64,000 nucleotides of DNA, from contig JALGPY010000003.1 in assembly GCA_023055425.1 (NCBI GenBank), forward strand, positions 52,251,891 to 52,315,890, written 5' to 3'. Under the pieces are notes generated by a model that searched no databases, was not told where the DNA came from, and saw only the letters and a list, made by a program, of their open reading frames with translations. The translations under genes were made by a program, and so were the position numbers. The stretch is from Linanthus parryae (lineage: Eukaryota > Streptophyta > Magnoliopsida > Ericales > Polemoniaceae). How positions within the stretch are numbered: position 1 is the first letter of the stretch; the number at the start of each line of letters is the position of its first letter. This document shows, piece after piece, positions 1-12,735 of this stretch.

Positions 1-2980
1 TAAAATAACTCTGAAAACGGAGTTATCATAAACATAACCCAATTAAAATATTCTAGATTACAATTCCCTCAACAATGAAAATGCGTCCAAACGAATTATA
101 TAACTCCAAGGTCCTTTTCTATAAAGAATCTTGTTCTCATAATGGTACCAAATGCCTCATCAGAGAATCGAAGAGATAGTTATAGGACTCAAAAGTGACA
201 TGGTTCCTTCTACTCTTAGGCACTTAATCATAGCCTATGATATGTGATGTTATCCGGTGGTTCCCTTTTTCGTTGCTTTCCTACCGACATTTACTGATGA
301 AATTTGCCTCGGAGTGAGGAAATACGATACTGAGGCACACTCTCCAAGGAATTTATTCATATACAAAATTGGTTCTAAACGAGACTCGAAAACTAATATC
401 TAAATTAACCTTTAGTGATAAATCTTGAAAACGATAACTCTATTAACAAAGCTACGAATACAAAATTCGTAAGGATCACTGCAATTAAGAAAACTCAATC
501 TACCCAGGTACACCAATGATTTATATAACTCCAAGCAATATAATATAAGCATAAAACTTGACAAATACCTCAGAGGTGAATAACCACCTCATTGTCCAAA
601 TATTAGTTTAGTGACAATGCTCCAATCATATACGCCAAACAACGTTATAAGATAACCATCCCAACGTGAGATTATACCATGATTAGTTTAGGCTACACCA
701 AAATTTAGGTTATGTCTAGAACCAAGGTAGTAGAGAGCATCCCAAAATCTCAATCACTAACTCAAATTGGGACCACTTCAACGTCATAGGCTGTTTGTCT
801 CAAGGAACAAGGCTTGAAAATCGACCAAGGCTTAATCATGAGGGCTCTCAATCAGATTAAGGATAAAAAATGAATTACCTTATACAAAAATGATGATATG
901 ACCTAACAACTTACGTAACTCCAAGGGAAACCCACGAATAAAGAGACGTCTCGTTCCTCAAATAATAGCTAAGTAACAAGGCTCCAAACATAAATACCCA
1001 ATGCAAACGTTAACATTCTAGTGACCTAGAATACCGCACTCGGTAACTCCAATGGTATAAAAGATAACAAACAAATCTTTGCCCCTCACCCTCAACTTCA
1101 ATTTAAATGAGTGGTTCTCCCTTTTTCCTTACTCTTCGAAGATCATATAATGACGAGAAATGAGAGTAACAAGTCAAATATAACCTCTACTAGATTTAGA
1201 CGAGACAAGATAAGAAGAGACATAGATTTAGACGAGATGAGATAAGAATAGACACAAGCACTAGTAGAACAATGCGATCTATCAAGACTAGGTAACAATA
1301 CCTTAACCAAAAGAGAAACAACAATTTTCTTTGATAGACTATTCCAACTAGAATCCACTATTACATTTTTCCTAACAACTTCAAAGTAGGTTCTAAAATG
1401 AATTATAATATTCGAGAAAACCAAACGACAGGATTATCAAGACGCTTTCTAGGCGAGGAGGGAAACCACTATTGTCCACGCTACCTCTTTAGTTTATCAC
1501 TTCTCCTAGGTCCTCCATAGGTTCCTCCCAAGGCTTGCGAGCTAACAACAATGTGCACTTTATGAAGTGTGGCGTTATCATCGATTGACTTGATGGAAAT
1601 ACTTTTGATTAGGAAGGTACCCTCCTCCCTCATCAACCAAATTATTATACTGTCACATGATCGAAATCCAAGGATGCTCACTAGGTAAAGACTCCACAAT
1701 ACAATGACTCTAAACTAGGATGTTGTTGAATACCCATCCTCCAACAAAATTGTAAGCCCAATGCTCACACCTATCCAAGACTTCTCCAATAAATTCCCAA
1801 ATCGACATCCCCCCCTCAAGAAAGGTGTTCTTGTTGGGTGGCTCAGCTGAAAATCCTCCGCTGTTGGATTCACTAGGTTGACGGTCATATATAAAAGATT
1901 TGAAGAATACTCTTATTGGACAAAAAACACAAAGATTCATGTGCTATAAGGTATTTCAAGGCTGACTTCCAACAATTATATACTCAGTAGTTGGCAACTA
2001 AGGATTTGCACAAGAATTCCCTAAACTTCACAACATTTATAAGAGATAGCACAATATTGGAGATCAAACTCTTAAGATCCCATAACAAGTTCAAAACTGA
2101 AACTATGAAGCCCAGATTTAAGTCGATTATAAATGGTAAAACGCTCAAAACTATACCCATGAAAACAAGACTTTAATGAGATGTTTGTGACAACTGTCGT
2201 CAATGAGAGAAAATTAAACTCCCCAGGTTTATCAGCCAGCAATAGAGCTCCAAGTACAATGTCAATATTTTAGTATTTCCCAACACATTAAAACTCTCAA
2301 ATTATCTCTATAACAATTTATTATACCAAAATCCTTAAAGTAGCCAACTTAACAACAACAGGATTCCATTAAACACTCAAAAGTCAAAACTTCGTCAAAC
2401 TAGCTTAGAAGTATCTAAAACCGTAAAATTGATCTCATGTTCCAAGAATCTTTCAAAATATTTATCTTACCACATTCATCTTGAAATAATATAAGTACAC
2501 CTTGCTCTTCCTTGCTCTAACTTTAATGTAAAACTCGTAACCAACATAACACGCATGTACTCCACAATTCCTCGATATGAGGTCATTTATCCTATTTTTC
2601 CTCTCATAAAATTTCTCTTAAATGGTATTTGCTTAGCTAATTCGTATTTAAGATTATCCTTGGTCCCTCATTCGTCGAGTTCGACTAGGTTAGAAGCTTC
2701 TACCTTCACTATTTAACAAGGAGATTCTTTCTAGTGTTGTATGGATGTGGTCTACTGTACACTTTAGCCTATTCTATCATTCATATAATAACCTAAGGTA
2801 CAAGTAAACATAAATAAATGGAATATGATGCGCAATTAGGCATGTAATATCACACATTGATCATCACACAATCAATTACACATGCACTTTTCACATAGGC
2901 TGAACACGTGTTATTTTTCATGCTTCTTTAAAAATTTGAAAAGTGATCAAACGGGCAAGAAAAAATTATGAAATATGGTG
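1..2980. other. AT-rich intergenic DNA with no recognisable gene
   Basis: No open frame here resembles a known protein; all are short and without recognisable motifs. A weak degenerate repeat is visible: the phrase AACTCCAA recurs near 105, 524, 915 and 1045. The stretches after the 524 and 915 occurrences share further blocks (a run like caaggctccaa, then catataccca and acgtta), which suggests an old tandem duplication with a period near 390 bp. Nothing else is supported. Confidence 0.5.
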
Positions 2981-3045
2981 TTTAAAAAACTCTCTGACTC
3001 TACTTACATAATAAAGACGAATCAACTCAAAATAAATTACAGAAT

Positions 3046-3231
3046 TCAGGTTATGCAGATAATAGCAAGGTTGCTGTCATCGATCACCAAAACAGAAGCT
3101 CCAACTTTACCAGGATTTAAAGTGACTTTAGCTTCCTCAAAATAGTCTAGGCTTTCACCCAGATATATCCCTATGTGTCTACTAATCACCGTAAAATTTT
3201 GAAACTCATCCAAGATCTGAAAGATAGGCAA
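3046..3231 (-). other. unassigned short open frame, possible exon
   Basis: A 61-codon minus-strand frame with balanced composition (mixed hydrophobic and acidic residues, no low complexity) in an otherwise AT-rich area. I do not recognise the family, and no joining exon could be identified. It could be an exon remnant of a host gene or a chance frame. The only support is that its composition is more protein-like than the surrounding frames. Confidence 0.15.
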
Positions 3232-3719
3232 AAATCAAAGACACTACAGATGATCACTATGCAATTTTGCTACTGAACAACAAACTTTGGAAATTCGTAT
3301 CTAAGTCTCTGGAATGTATTTGGGATTGAAAATTTTTATGGCATGTTCCTGAATATGTCTTCTACCAGGAAAAGACTCCGGGAAAATATTTCAACATTTA
3401 AACACGTCTGCTACACCAATTACCATTTCCTGCACAGATTCAAACACTACCAAAAATCAAATTTCTCGCGTTCTAACTTCATGAACGCTTCTGAAATGCA
3501 ATAAAACATCAACTTCAAACCCTACTCCAACACAATAAAACAAAAACTTATTATATTCTAAAACGAATCCTCATAAGTATTATCCTTCATCAAGAAAGCA
3601 AAATTAACCTATGCAAATTACCAATAATCATCTCTAGCCCAAAAGTGGTTATGCAAAAACATTCTAAGAAACCTTAAAGTATTGTTTGGCTTCATGTCCT
3701 TATTCAAAACTAAAACTCC

Positions 3720-4288
3720 AAAACGCATTAAAAGTCTAAGAAATCAAAGGAGCCTAATATGTCTACTTCTCATAGTTATTCACACTTGCTTCCGACTCCA
3801 TGTCTTCACTATGGTCATCTTCGAACTCATCATCCTCAATAGGGTCTTCCTAAATTTCAATATCCTCTCTAGGGTCTTCCTCCACCTCACTGTCTTCACT
3901 AGAATCTATTTCGATCACCATGTTCCTTTTCCATTTACCATGAGCCTGTATCAAAAATTTTCAAAAAAAAGATGGCATCCACCATCTATTCATTTTGATA
4001 GAAGTAGTCTTCATAGTTTAATCTATTGAACCTAGCAATAATATTGCTATACTTTGCGATGATCTCCCCAAATATAGGCCCCATAGGTAGAGCATTCACC
4101 ATGCAGTAAGCTTGGAAGGCAACATTCCGATATCAAGTAAACTCCAACGCATTAAATCTATCCTCACAATACAGGAGTACGCGATCACGAGAGGCTGCTA
4201 AAGTCTCGCCTTCTGACCAAAGAGTCACGACTGGGTGGGTCTCAACGGGTGCAACACGCTTCCTTGCGATTCTCTTGGTCCTAACCAT
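3720..4288 (-). pseudogene. degenerate unidentified gene fragment (basic N-terminus, acidic tail)
   Basis: Read on the minus strand from an ATG at 4288, about 100 codons follow a basic start (MVRTKRIARKR) with a single internal TGA near 4117 and another stop near 3994. Further downstream (about 3925-3740) comes a frame rich in Glu, Asp and Ser with repeated EDP-type units, also stop-interrupted; a candidate acceptor lies in front of it. The layout suggests a two-exon or frameshifted protein-coding remnant, possibly transposon-derived. I do not recognise the family. The resemblance of the first residues to a histone H3 tail is not supported further in. Confidence 0.3.
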
Positions 4289-4709
4289 CTACAAAACCAA
4301 CTCCATCTGTACTCTCTTACTCCACAAAATATGACATAAACCAAAATGATTTCCCTTATGAAATAGGTACATACTCCTAAAACCTCAACTTTTTATCACA
4401 TGAGACTTTCGAAAACAATTCCAAACTTTTGATTACCCAAACAATAGAAATCCAAACCAAACTCCAGCGAAAAACCTCAAACCCAAATACTTAGCTAATC
4501 AGGTAGGTCAAAGTTCTTAGCTAAGAGAGGATGGAAGGGGATACTTGCTTACTAAGCCTATTTTCTAAAGCTTGAACACATAATAGACCTATTCAAGACT
4601 ACCCAAATCCCCAACAGCTTGTCAAATTTTAAAATCTTTTCATACATCCATTTTAAATTTCCCTACAGGTTTAAATTTTATTTTTTGATTGCCGAGCTCT
4701 TATTCCAAC

Positions 4710-5730
4710 TGTAACACCCCCAAAATGACCAAGCCGGAAACCCGGGGGTGTCACTCCGTACCCGAGATTAAACCCGAATGCAAGGAGGTTTAAATAGCAG
4801 ATCTTAACCAAACATTCATAAATCCTTCGAAATAATACTTACTAAACTTTAAAATGTTGGGCCTCAAACATGAACAAAACTAGCTAAACATAAATTCTAA
4901 GAAATTAAAGTGCAAACTTCTAATTTATGTGATGAGTCACGCTTCCATTAATCCAAGCTCCCATCTAGACTTGTGGTGCAGAATACAAAAGGGAACACTG
5001 TAGTTTCCAAAAGTCAGCGAAAAATACTGAGGAAATAAACCACCAGACATGTAAACAGATTATGAGGTATGATTTTAAATAAGACACAATAGTTTGAAAA
5101 GAAAGAGATGAAGTATGAAACAACAATTCACCAAATTTCCTCTTAGCATTTCAATTGGGGAAACATTCCCATACTCTCTTCATTGTCCAAAAGGGACTTT
5201 CAAATTTAAACAATAAAGGTCCAATCTTGGAAACCCACATTTTATCACATTGACCCGGGGAAGAACCAACCATCACACACTACCAAGACCATAAGTGTCG
5301 ACACCCCCCCTAAGACTTCTTGCGCCAGAGAGTTAAGTACAAGGAGGAAACTCGGGGCTATTGCGGCCGAGCAAAATAAAATAAAATGGGTCGAGAGACC
5401 GTAGTCTAAATCGACCAAACCCAAAATAAAATGTTCCTCGGTACAACTATTCCACTTTAAGTCATTACGTTTTATTGATTTCTCATGTCACAGTAGTGAT
5501 GTAATCACTGTAGTAAAATCAACAAGTTGCTCAAATAAACAATTAAAGCAGATAGTTCATTTTGAGAAATTAGATTACAAAACACAGTTTTGACACGAAA
5601 GAATGAGAGGGCGCTAGGCCTGGCACGTTTACTAACCTTAAGTCTCAAGAAAAAAGAAATCACTTCCTAGTACACTCGACGTATCCTTCCTCAATGAAAT
5701 TGTCGCCTACAAATTAAATAATATCCTATT
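4710..5730 (+). repeat. dispersed repeat, copy A (starts TGTAACACCCCC)
   Basis: This stretch shares several blocks in the same order and orientation with 17830-18766: a block around agacttgtggtg..aacactgtagtttcc, a block around agtgtcgacacc..agacttcttgcg, a block around gaccgtagtcta, and a block around ggcacg..tttact. It begins TGTAACACCCCCAAAAT; the other copy ends in the reverse complement of nearly the same string. That could mark an LTR (many plant Ty3/gypsy LTRs start TGTAACACCCC) or an element with inverted ends. No coding capacity is visible. Confidence 0.5.
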
Positions 5731-6335
5731 CAAGATATTGCACACAAAGTCCTATACTGTAAATGCAACTGTAACGCGACTCCCTTCATAGCTTTCCAAC
5801 CCCAATAATAATTAGCTAGCTTGTTAAAGAAAACCAAAACATAGTTTAATATAGCGTACTTGTATTTCAAATATTATTCTAAACTAACTATAGAAAGGGT
5901 GTATTTACTTTACAAACACAAATATTAATTTTATTAAATAAAATATACTAGTTTGTATTAAAAGAACAAGAACCCTAACACATAATTTTTCCACAAAATA
6001 CCGTATTTACTACCTACTTTTTTTTAGAAAGTCTACTTATGTACTGAAATATCCTCTTTAATAGAATTCTTATAGAATTTAAAAATAACTAAAATATTAT
6101 TTTTAGAGAATATAGTAAACAATTATTTACAAAAACTAAAACAAACAGAATCTTCCACTACAAAAGTCTTATGGCTTTCATCCCCCTCTTTCTTTTTGAA
6201 TATTGTCGAGTAAAAAATAATTATTGTCCGTTGTAAGGCATGAACTCAAGTTCAACTCCAATATAAGCAAGAAATTTAACGGTTGTGCTAGCTGATGATT
6301 TGTTCTCTCTTTCTTCTCTAATTACTTAACTACTA
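5731..6335. other. AT-rich spacer, nothing recognised
   Basis: Low-complexity A/T-rich sequence with no supported gene, RNA or bounded element. Confidence 0.4.
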
Positions 6336-6389
6336 ATACTAAAAAAAAAAAAAAAAAACATAAAACAAAAAAAATAAAGAAGAAAGGAA

Positions 6390-6588
6390 GAGAGGGAGAG
6401 TCCGATTGTCTACCCGAGAGAGAGAAGACGTGAACAGCAATGAGGGCGGCGAAGATGATGCCGGTGACGAGGGCGAGGGCGGACGACGACGGTCGAGGCG
6501 TCGGCTGGGCACGACGGCGACTGTGGTGGGAAGGACGGTGCACGGCGGCGACATGGGCGATGGCCTCGGGGTCTTCTTGTCGGGCCAA
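6390..6588 (-). CDS. possible first exon of a membrane protein (partial)
   Basis: On the minus strand an ATG at 6588 opens a GC-rich frame with a basic, His/Arg-rich N-terminus followed by a hydrophobic stretch of about 20 residues (ALALVTGIIFAALIAVHVF), as in a type II anchor or signal segment. A possible GT donor follows near 6412. A (CT)n tract lies just upstream, where plant 5' UTRs often carry one. The GC content contrasts sharply with the flanks. No further exon could be found at lower coordinates, where a poly-A/T tract begins, so this may be an isolated or captured gene fragment. Family not recognised. Confidence 0.3.
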
Positions 6589-6591
6589 ACA

Positions 6592-6593
<2 letters not shown>

Positions 6594-6631
<38 letters not shown>
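6594..6631. repeat. (GA)n microsatellite
   Basis: About 19 uninterrupted GA units directly upstream of the candidate minus-strand first exon. Confidence 0.9.
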
Positions 6632-6634
<3 letters not shown>

Positions 6635-6959
6635 AGGGAGAGAGATTGGTGTTGCTGTGGGTTGAAATCCTCACTTGAAAGAGGTTTTGATAAGCCTTGA
6701 TTGAAGAATGCGGCGAATCAAGGAGGTTTCTCTGGGATGATTTCGATTTCGAATTGGGTCACGAAATTGAGTGAAATCGGTTTGCTTGGTGCTAAAATAT
6801 CGAGCTTCGTCGAGTTTGAAACGAATTGGGATGGTAATTAAGTTGGTTTGGTGGCGTTTGGAGGTGGCACGTTGTTGGTGTCTAGGTCGGAGACGGAGAT
6901 GGACTCCTCCTGTGAGTTGAGGAGATGAGGAATATGATAATTTAGGGTAAAATACACTT

Positions 6960-8060
6960 TTACCCCCGCTGTTTTAGGTAAAAGACAAGTTCTACCCCAC
7001 TGGTTTAGTTAAAGACACAAATTAATTTAGGAAAATACATAAAATCCCCCAAGTTGGTTACAACATTAATAATTAACTTCTAAATAATGAAAACTGGTAC
7101 CCATAACTTATAATAATATCATATTAATAACATTAACACCCACTAATATCCTAAAATACCCATATCTACATAACGGGGTATTTCAATAATGGTCAATAAT
7201 ATTAAGAAAATAGAAAGAATAAATCTGAAAGGCATCTACTAATGTGGCAGATGCCACATCAATTTCTATTCAAATTTGTTTAATTTTGTCCATGTAGCAC
7301 GACTCTTTTAAAAATAGGAAAATGCTAAATGTCATAGATTCTTTTCATCATTTAATTTCACCGTATATACGGTCTTCTCCAATTGGTGGTAGAAATATAT
7401 AAACATCTTAAATTAAATAATTACCAACAATTATATCTCGACACCCCATCTGAGGAGGAATAAGAGTTACAAATAAAGGCGTAAGCATAGCCGTTTTTTA
7501 AATATTTATATATATGACAAATCAGCAGTTTTTACATGTGCTGAGTACTTGCCAATATCATAGTGACTAACAGTTTTAGTATAGAAACAAGAAAAGAGTA
7601 TTCTATATTTCTTTCCCCTATTATTTAAGGACAAGAACAATTAATGAGGAGAATAGTGGTTGGCCTTGCCACATGGCATATTATGAGAGTGCATTTATGA
7701 GAAAAGTGTATTGAGGGGCATATATATACATATGCTCATCTGTGGGGAAGCCTAAGAAAGCCTTGCACCCTTACTTCCCCTCAAGCACACATAACCCAAT
7801 TGAAATCCTCATTCCAATCAGGAAGAAATGGAGAACAATAAAAAACAATGCTGGTGTTGGAGAAGTATGAGAAGATAACCGCCGTGATGATTCACCGGAA
7901 GAACAAGTGCAATTATCTTCGGGCAGGTTTGGGACTGTATCCACCAACAAGGAGGAAGAAGCCGTCCACTTGGATCTATGGACAGCCATAATACCCTCTA
8001 GAGCCAATTGATGGAGATATCCCATGGGTCATACATTGCTCGGAGGATCGAGCAGTACAC
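6960..8060. other. AT-rich intergenic stretch, no supported gene
   Basis: Starts with a tract related to the tandem array at 9050-9190 (phrases like gtaaaagacaagtt). Near 7720 there is a TATA-like run, and around 7830-8020 a short frame with balanced composition, but stops interrupt every frame and no family is recognised. Confidence 0.35.
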
Positions 8061-8061
8061 T

Positions 8062-8300
8062 CACTACAACAAATCGTGCTTTCAGCGACCAATGTTATGC
8101 CCACAAACAGGATTCTAGTCGGTAAAAGCGGTGCAAACAGTCGTTTTTTTAGTTTGTCATCTGGCTAGTCGTCTTTCAGATTTTTAAAGACTAATTGTGA
8201 TTCTGTCGTGGGAAAACGACTAGTCATCCGAAGTACAAAATTATCAACGACATGCGGTATTATCGGCAACGAATCTAAACACAATTTGACCAACTTTTTG
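8062..8300 (+). mobile_element. CACTA-type transposon terminus (partial)
   Basis: The sequence opens CACTACAACAAAT, a typical CACTA-superfamily terminal repeat. It is followed by short GTCG/CGAC-containing blocks repeated in both orientations, as in CACTA subterminal regions (for example agtcg near 8143, 8168 and cgac near 8217). No matching opposite end (a tttgttgtagtg-type string) was found in the next few kilobases, so this is a truncated element or a solo end. Confidence 0.5.
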
Positions 8301-9049
8301 GGAGGGAAATTAAATTACATGAAACAATTGTGGTAAAAACATAAATTTTTGAAATTTGAACTCCACCTATTATGAATTTGGGTGACCATTGAAAATTTTA
8401 GCAAAAACTTTGAATGGGGAAACTATCAATTCATGAAATTGGTGAAGCTAAAGCCAATTCATCAATTCACCAAAACATAAACCCCCGGATTTTTCCAACT
8501 TATCTCAATTTCTCATTTCGATCGGGTATAGTTAGCTCTGTTCTTCTTCTTCACGCCCCGAGGGCAAATCGATCACTTTCACAAGTCCCTTTATCTTCTC
8601 GATCTGTAGCTCTTCAACTGTTCTTCATCGATCGATACTCCCACCATAGCCACATACCACGAGCCTATTATTTCTGTGAGGTGAGAGCTGGGTCAATCGA
8701 AAGAGGGAGGAGAGTTGAGGCACCTATATCTTGAACCCCAACGTGGCCTGGTTGTCATCGACCGAAATTTCAGAGAACTTCGTCGAAAAAATAAATTTCC
8801 CCAATACTCAAGTAAGAATTCACTAATTAGATTTACAATTAATAGATTAGCTTTTATCTACATGACGTCCATTGTTCTACGATGGATTAGTGGTATCGTA
8901 TTTGGGGCTTTCTTTGTTCTTGATTCCAATAATCCTGAAACAATGATGATTTGTAATTGAATTATGTACGTGAAATGGGGGATTTTAAATGAGGGAATCC
9001 TTGAATTGGAGAAGAATTCACGTCAGATTGATTTTTTTATGTAGGGTGT

Positions 9050-9190
9050 TTACACCTAACATAGGTAAACGAGACTTTAACACCCTTAATTTAGGTAAAA
9101 GACACTTTAACATCCCTAGTTTGGGTAAAAGACACTTTAACACCCCTAGTTTTAGTAAAAGACACTTGTTAGTTTAGCTAAAAGTCACAA
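9050..9190. repeat. short tandem array (unit about 30-37 bp)
   Basis: Four to five imperfect repeats of a unit containing taggtaaaagacactttaac with intervening cccctag. A related single stretch occurs at 6955-7040. No coding potential. Confidence 0.7.
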
Positions 9191-9282
9191 AAAAACCAAT
9201 GGACTTAAATATAATGATAGTTAACCCAATAGTTATACTAAAGTCACAAAATACCTGTAGCCACAAAACGGGGTATTACACT

Positions 9283-9890
9283 CTAAACAACCTTTCTCAG
9301 TTTATGCATTGCCCTACACAAGCTGCATGTAAGTGGTTCAAAACGTATCGCTTCAGTACCTTCAGGCACCCAAAAAACATGGTTTGTTTTTATCAAAAAA
9401 GTGACTTACCTCTCCATTTTTTTACAAATGTGGACTGGGCTTGTAACCCCACTGATCGTCAGAGCACTAATGGACTTGTTGTATTTCTTGGGCCAAAATT
9501 CGATCCATTGGGCCTCTATAGAAAAGCTTATCGTTTCTCGTTCTTCAAGCCGAATATTGTGCTTTAGCTACGGCGGCTGCAGGCATCTCGAGGTTTAAAC
9601 TTATTTTCTTACTTAAATTTTAACATTCGTGATCCTCCTATATTATGGACTGACAATTTATCTGCCCTTGCCTTAACATCTAACCCTCTGTTTCATGCTT
9701 GGAGAAAAGCACATCAATCTTGATTATCACTATGTTCGGGAACAAGCAATTCGTAAACAACTATTTGTGTCCTTTATTTCTTCGGCACATCAAGTCATTT
9801 ACATCTTCACCAAGTTCGAGCCCACAGCTCGTATTGAAGCTTTGAAGGATAAAGTGATGGTCTGTCCACTCCCATCAGTTTAAGGAGGGC
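9283..9890 (+). pseudogene. Copia retrotransposon RNase H remnant
   Basis: Translations in shifting frames match the C-terminal RNase H region of Ty1/copia polyproteins: a D-W-A motif (NVDWACNPTDRQSTNG), then VFLGPK, VSRSSS, a WTDN-equivalent, and finally HINLDYHYVREQ followed by the typical end region with IFTKFEP. At least two frameshifts and stops are needed to read through, so it is dead. No LTR is recognised at either side. Orientation is plus. The reverse transcriptase and integrase parts are missing, so this is a 3' pol fragment. Confidence 0.85.
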
Positions 9891-10577
9891 GTAATAGACA
9901 ATCAAGCCCAAAAGACTCAAACCCAAACATTTCTCTCTTATATTTCTTTAACTTCTTCATTCTTTTCGGTGAAACCCTAGCTTGGTTTCTTTCGCCATTT
10001 ACCTTTGCGGACATAATAAATTACTGAGAAGTTCTTTGGACTATGGCGCAGTAGTAGTACTATAGGATTTAGCACTAAGAGTGCTATGGCGCAGTAGTAG
10101 TACTATAGGATTTAGCACCAAGAGTTTTTTTTTGTTTATTTGAGTACTTTAGTACCACTCTGGATTGTTCGGCAATTGCTGAATTATGCCCGGTCATCGT
10201 AAACCCTCTGTCGACGGCGGCGGAGACAACAGTGAACCTGCGTTGAAACGGTTGATCGCCCCTCCAACAGACATAATCAGCGAGCTTCCTAAAGCCCTAA
10301 CCATCCATATCTTTTCCTTGTTGCCAATCGATCAGAGTCAAAACCGGATCTCTCGCCAAGATCTGGCAGTACCTCTGGACTCACGTTCCCGAACTCTATT
10401 CGATTGGAAAAAGATCCCGATGACTGCGCTAAACCCATCGACAAAGCCCTGATGCTATGCAGCTGTTCAAAGGTGAAGTCTTTCAGAGTCAGATTCCGTT
10501 ACCATTTGAAATATGATTACAATATCGTCTTATGTACTCGGTTTGCACCCTGCCGTGAAGCGGAAAATTTTGAACTT

Positions 10578-10920
10578 TGTTGAGAAGTCCCACGTCGGAC
10601 ATTCAAAAAGAAGAAATATAATTAATAAGTGTCTTGGACTACTCTCCTCATTGCCAATTGGTTTTGATGTGGAACCCCACGGATACTTAACATGGTATCA
10701 GAGCCTCGACTCAAACACGTGAATGGTCTAACAACCCATGTGCTCACCGCCACCCGTAGACAGAAGATCCACGTGTAGGCCAAAGAATGCCAAAAGTGAG
10801 GGGACGTGTTGAGAAGTCCCACATCGGACATTCAAGAAGGAGATATATAATTAATAAGTGTCCTGGGCTAATCTCCTCATTGCCAATTGGTTTTGAAGTG
10901 GAACCCCATGAATTCTTACA
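10578..10920 (+). mobile_element. TRIM retrotransposon inserted in the F-box exon
   Basis: Two direct repeats of about 115 bp (10578-10692 and 10807-10920), both starting TGTTGAGAAGTCCCAC and ending in ACA, flank an internal part of only 114 bp. Directly after the left repeat is TGGTATCAGAGCC, the classic primer-binding site complementary to initiator tRNA-Met. A purine-rich tract (gtgagggga) precedes the right repeat. Flanks are AACTT (10573-10577) and AACTA (10921-10925), a 5-bp target duplication with one change. Removing the insert restores the F-box protein frame (..NFEL then DLSP..). There is no coding capacity, so the element is non-autonomous. Confidence 0.93.
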
Positions 10921-11812
10921 AACTAGATCTCTCACCGGCCTCCAATCAATCCTTTTATCGTTTGCCTCAGCTCATCTATACAAATTCATTCTTCAGAGAA
11001 TTGAGTTTTGGCAACTGTTGCTTCCATTTTGCCCGTGGATTTACAGTCTCTTGGAAATCTCTGAAGTAATTGTCTATTTCAGATGCCACATTGTCCCATG
11101 AGGAAGTTGAAGCCATACTAGAGGGTTCCCCTGCATTGGAGATCCTGGATTTTTCCTTTTCGGCTGGACGAATGTTTTCCGTATCAAACATGCGTGGTTG
11201 AAGAAATTGATCCTCGAGGTACGCGCGTCGGTAAGTGAATATCAGGTGGTACCGGTGTTTATAATTTTAGCCGCTGAAGTCGAGTTGCTGCGAGTTTCGG
11301 GTTGTTTTAGGATTTCTAAACTGGTGAATACGACATCTTTGGTTGAAGCTACTCTTTCTTCAACTCAAGAAGAGTACCACGTCTTCCACGATAACAGAGA
11401 AGTTGTCTACCGTCTATTGAATGTCGAGAAACTCGCATTAGATACTTGGACTATAAAGGTATACTAGGTCTTACTATCATTCATTTATGTTGGATAATCA
11501 GACTACGAATGTACGGTGATTATCTCATTTTGTTTCTAAATGTGTACAGGAAATAGCGAAGCTTCTGGTGGACAATGTGCGCCCGTTATCATCTAAGTGT
11601 AAATGTTTAACTATCGATACACATTTGTGGAAAACAGAACCCTGTGTAATTGCAAGACTGCCGAAGAATATTCCTGAAGTCCAAACACTGATTGTGACTG
11701 TTGCCAAGAGCCAACATAAGGTGTGTTTACTTGTCTACTTCCAATCGGCGATGTTTGTGTCTCATATGATAAATTTTGGTTGGTCATCGATTTGTCATGT
11801 ATCATTACAATA

Positions 11813-12183
11813 CTAGGGTATTTCCCATGTCCAAGGGCACTACCCAAAAAACACTGAGAAATTCATTGCCCTTATTTGGCATCTTCTATTTAAAATGTAT
11901 TTTTTTGAAACATTTCTTGCACTTGTGATGTAATAGGTGAATGACAACACAAAGATGATGAAATTAGTAGAAATCGGAGATTTTTTCGAGCCACCATGTG
12001 AGAAGTTCGGGGGAAAAAGAGTGAAAATGTGGGAAGTGAAAGATGTGTGAAGGAAGTGGGGGAGAAGTTACAAAAGTGGTGGTCTGCGCGCATCTCCAAT
12101 TTTTGGGAATTCTAACTATAAGTGGGTGGTCGGTGAGATCTAAAGGCTGAAAAGAAGTCAAATGTGCTATTTTATAGAATAGA
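11813..12183 (-). mobile_element. non-autonomous Helitron in the F-box gene intron
   Basis: On the minus strand the element starts TCTATTCTATAAAATAG at 12183 and ends CTAG at 11813 just after a GC-rich hairpin-prone string (gtgcccttggacatggg). TC..CTRR ends with a 3' hairpin define Helitrons. It lies between A and T, the usual Helitron insertion site. It resembles 21541-21855 in both ends and internal phrases (gtgggtggt.ggtgagatct). No Rep/helicase is encoded. Confidence 0.75.
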
Positions 12184-12735
12184 TAGGGAACCTAAAGTAA
12201 GGCTATGTTTGGTTTGTGGAAAATGTGAAGAAAAGAAAATGATGTTCTTTTTATTTTACATAATGTGCTTGGTTGTATAAGTACTTCAAGAAAAGAAAAC
12301 AAAAGCAATTTTTTTATTAAAGAAAACGGAAAAAATATTTTCAGTCCAAAAAACGAGCAGAAAAGGAAAAGAAAAAAAATGTCGCGTTCCATCTCAGTCC
12401 CCTTTCACACACTCTCTCTCTCTCTCTGGCGAAGTAGATTTGCCGGATTATTCAGCGGAGAGAGATTAATATTCGATTGGGAGTACTAGTGGGCTGTAGA
12501 TTTGATGGAAATTATGGCGACTTCGGGTTTTGATTTCTCAACCGGAAAGTAAGAGGCGTGGGTTTGGGGTTGGGGTATTTTTCTGGGTTTTCGCAGATCA
12601 GTAGTGGTGTTTGCGTTGGGGTATTTTTTTTGGGTTTTTGCAGATCAGTAGTGGTGTTTGGGTTTTGTTTGGGGCGATCTGAGTTTGGGACGAAGCAAGC
12701 CGCCGACGGTGGGCGGTTGTTTCATATCTGTTTTA

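Noticed and set aside
4255..4288. Histone H3-like tail (MVRTKRIARKR)
   Set aside because: Similarity stops after about ten residues and nothing like a histone fold follows.
8414..8960. Two consecutive plus-strand open frames
   Set aside because: No recognised domain, no consistent splice joining, and composition like the noncoding surroundings.
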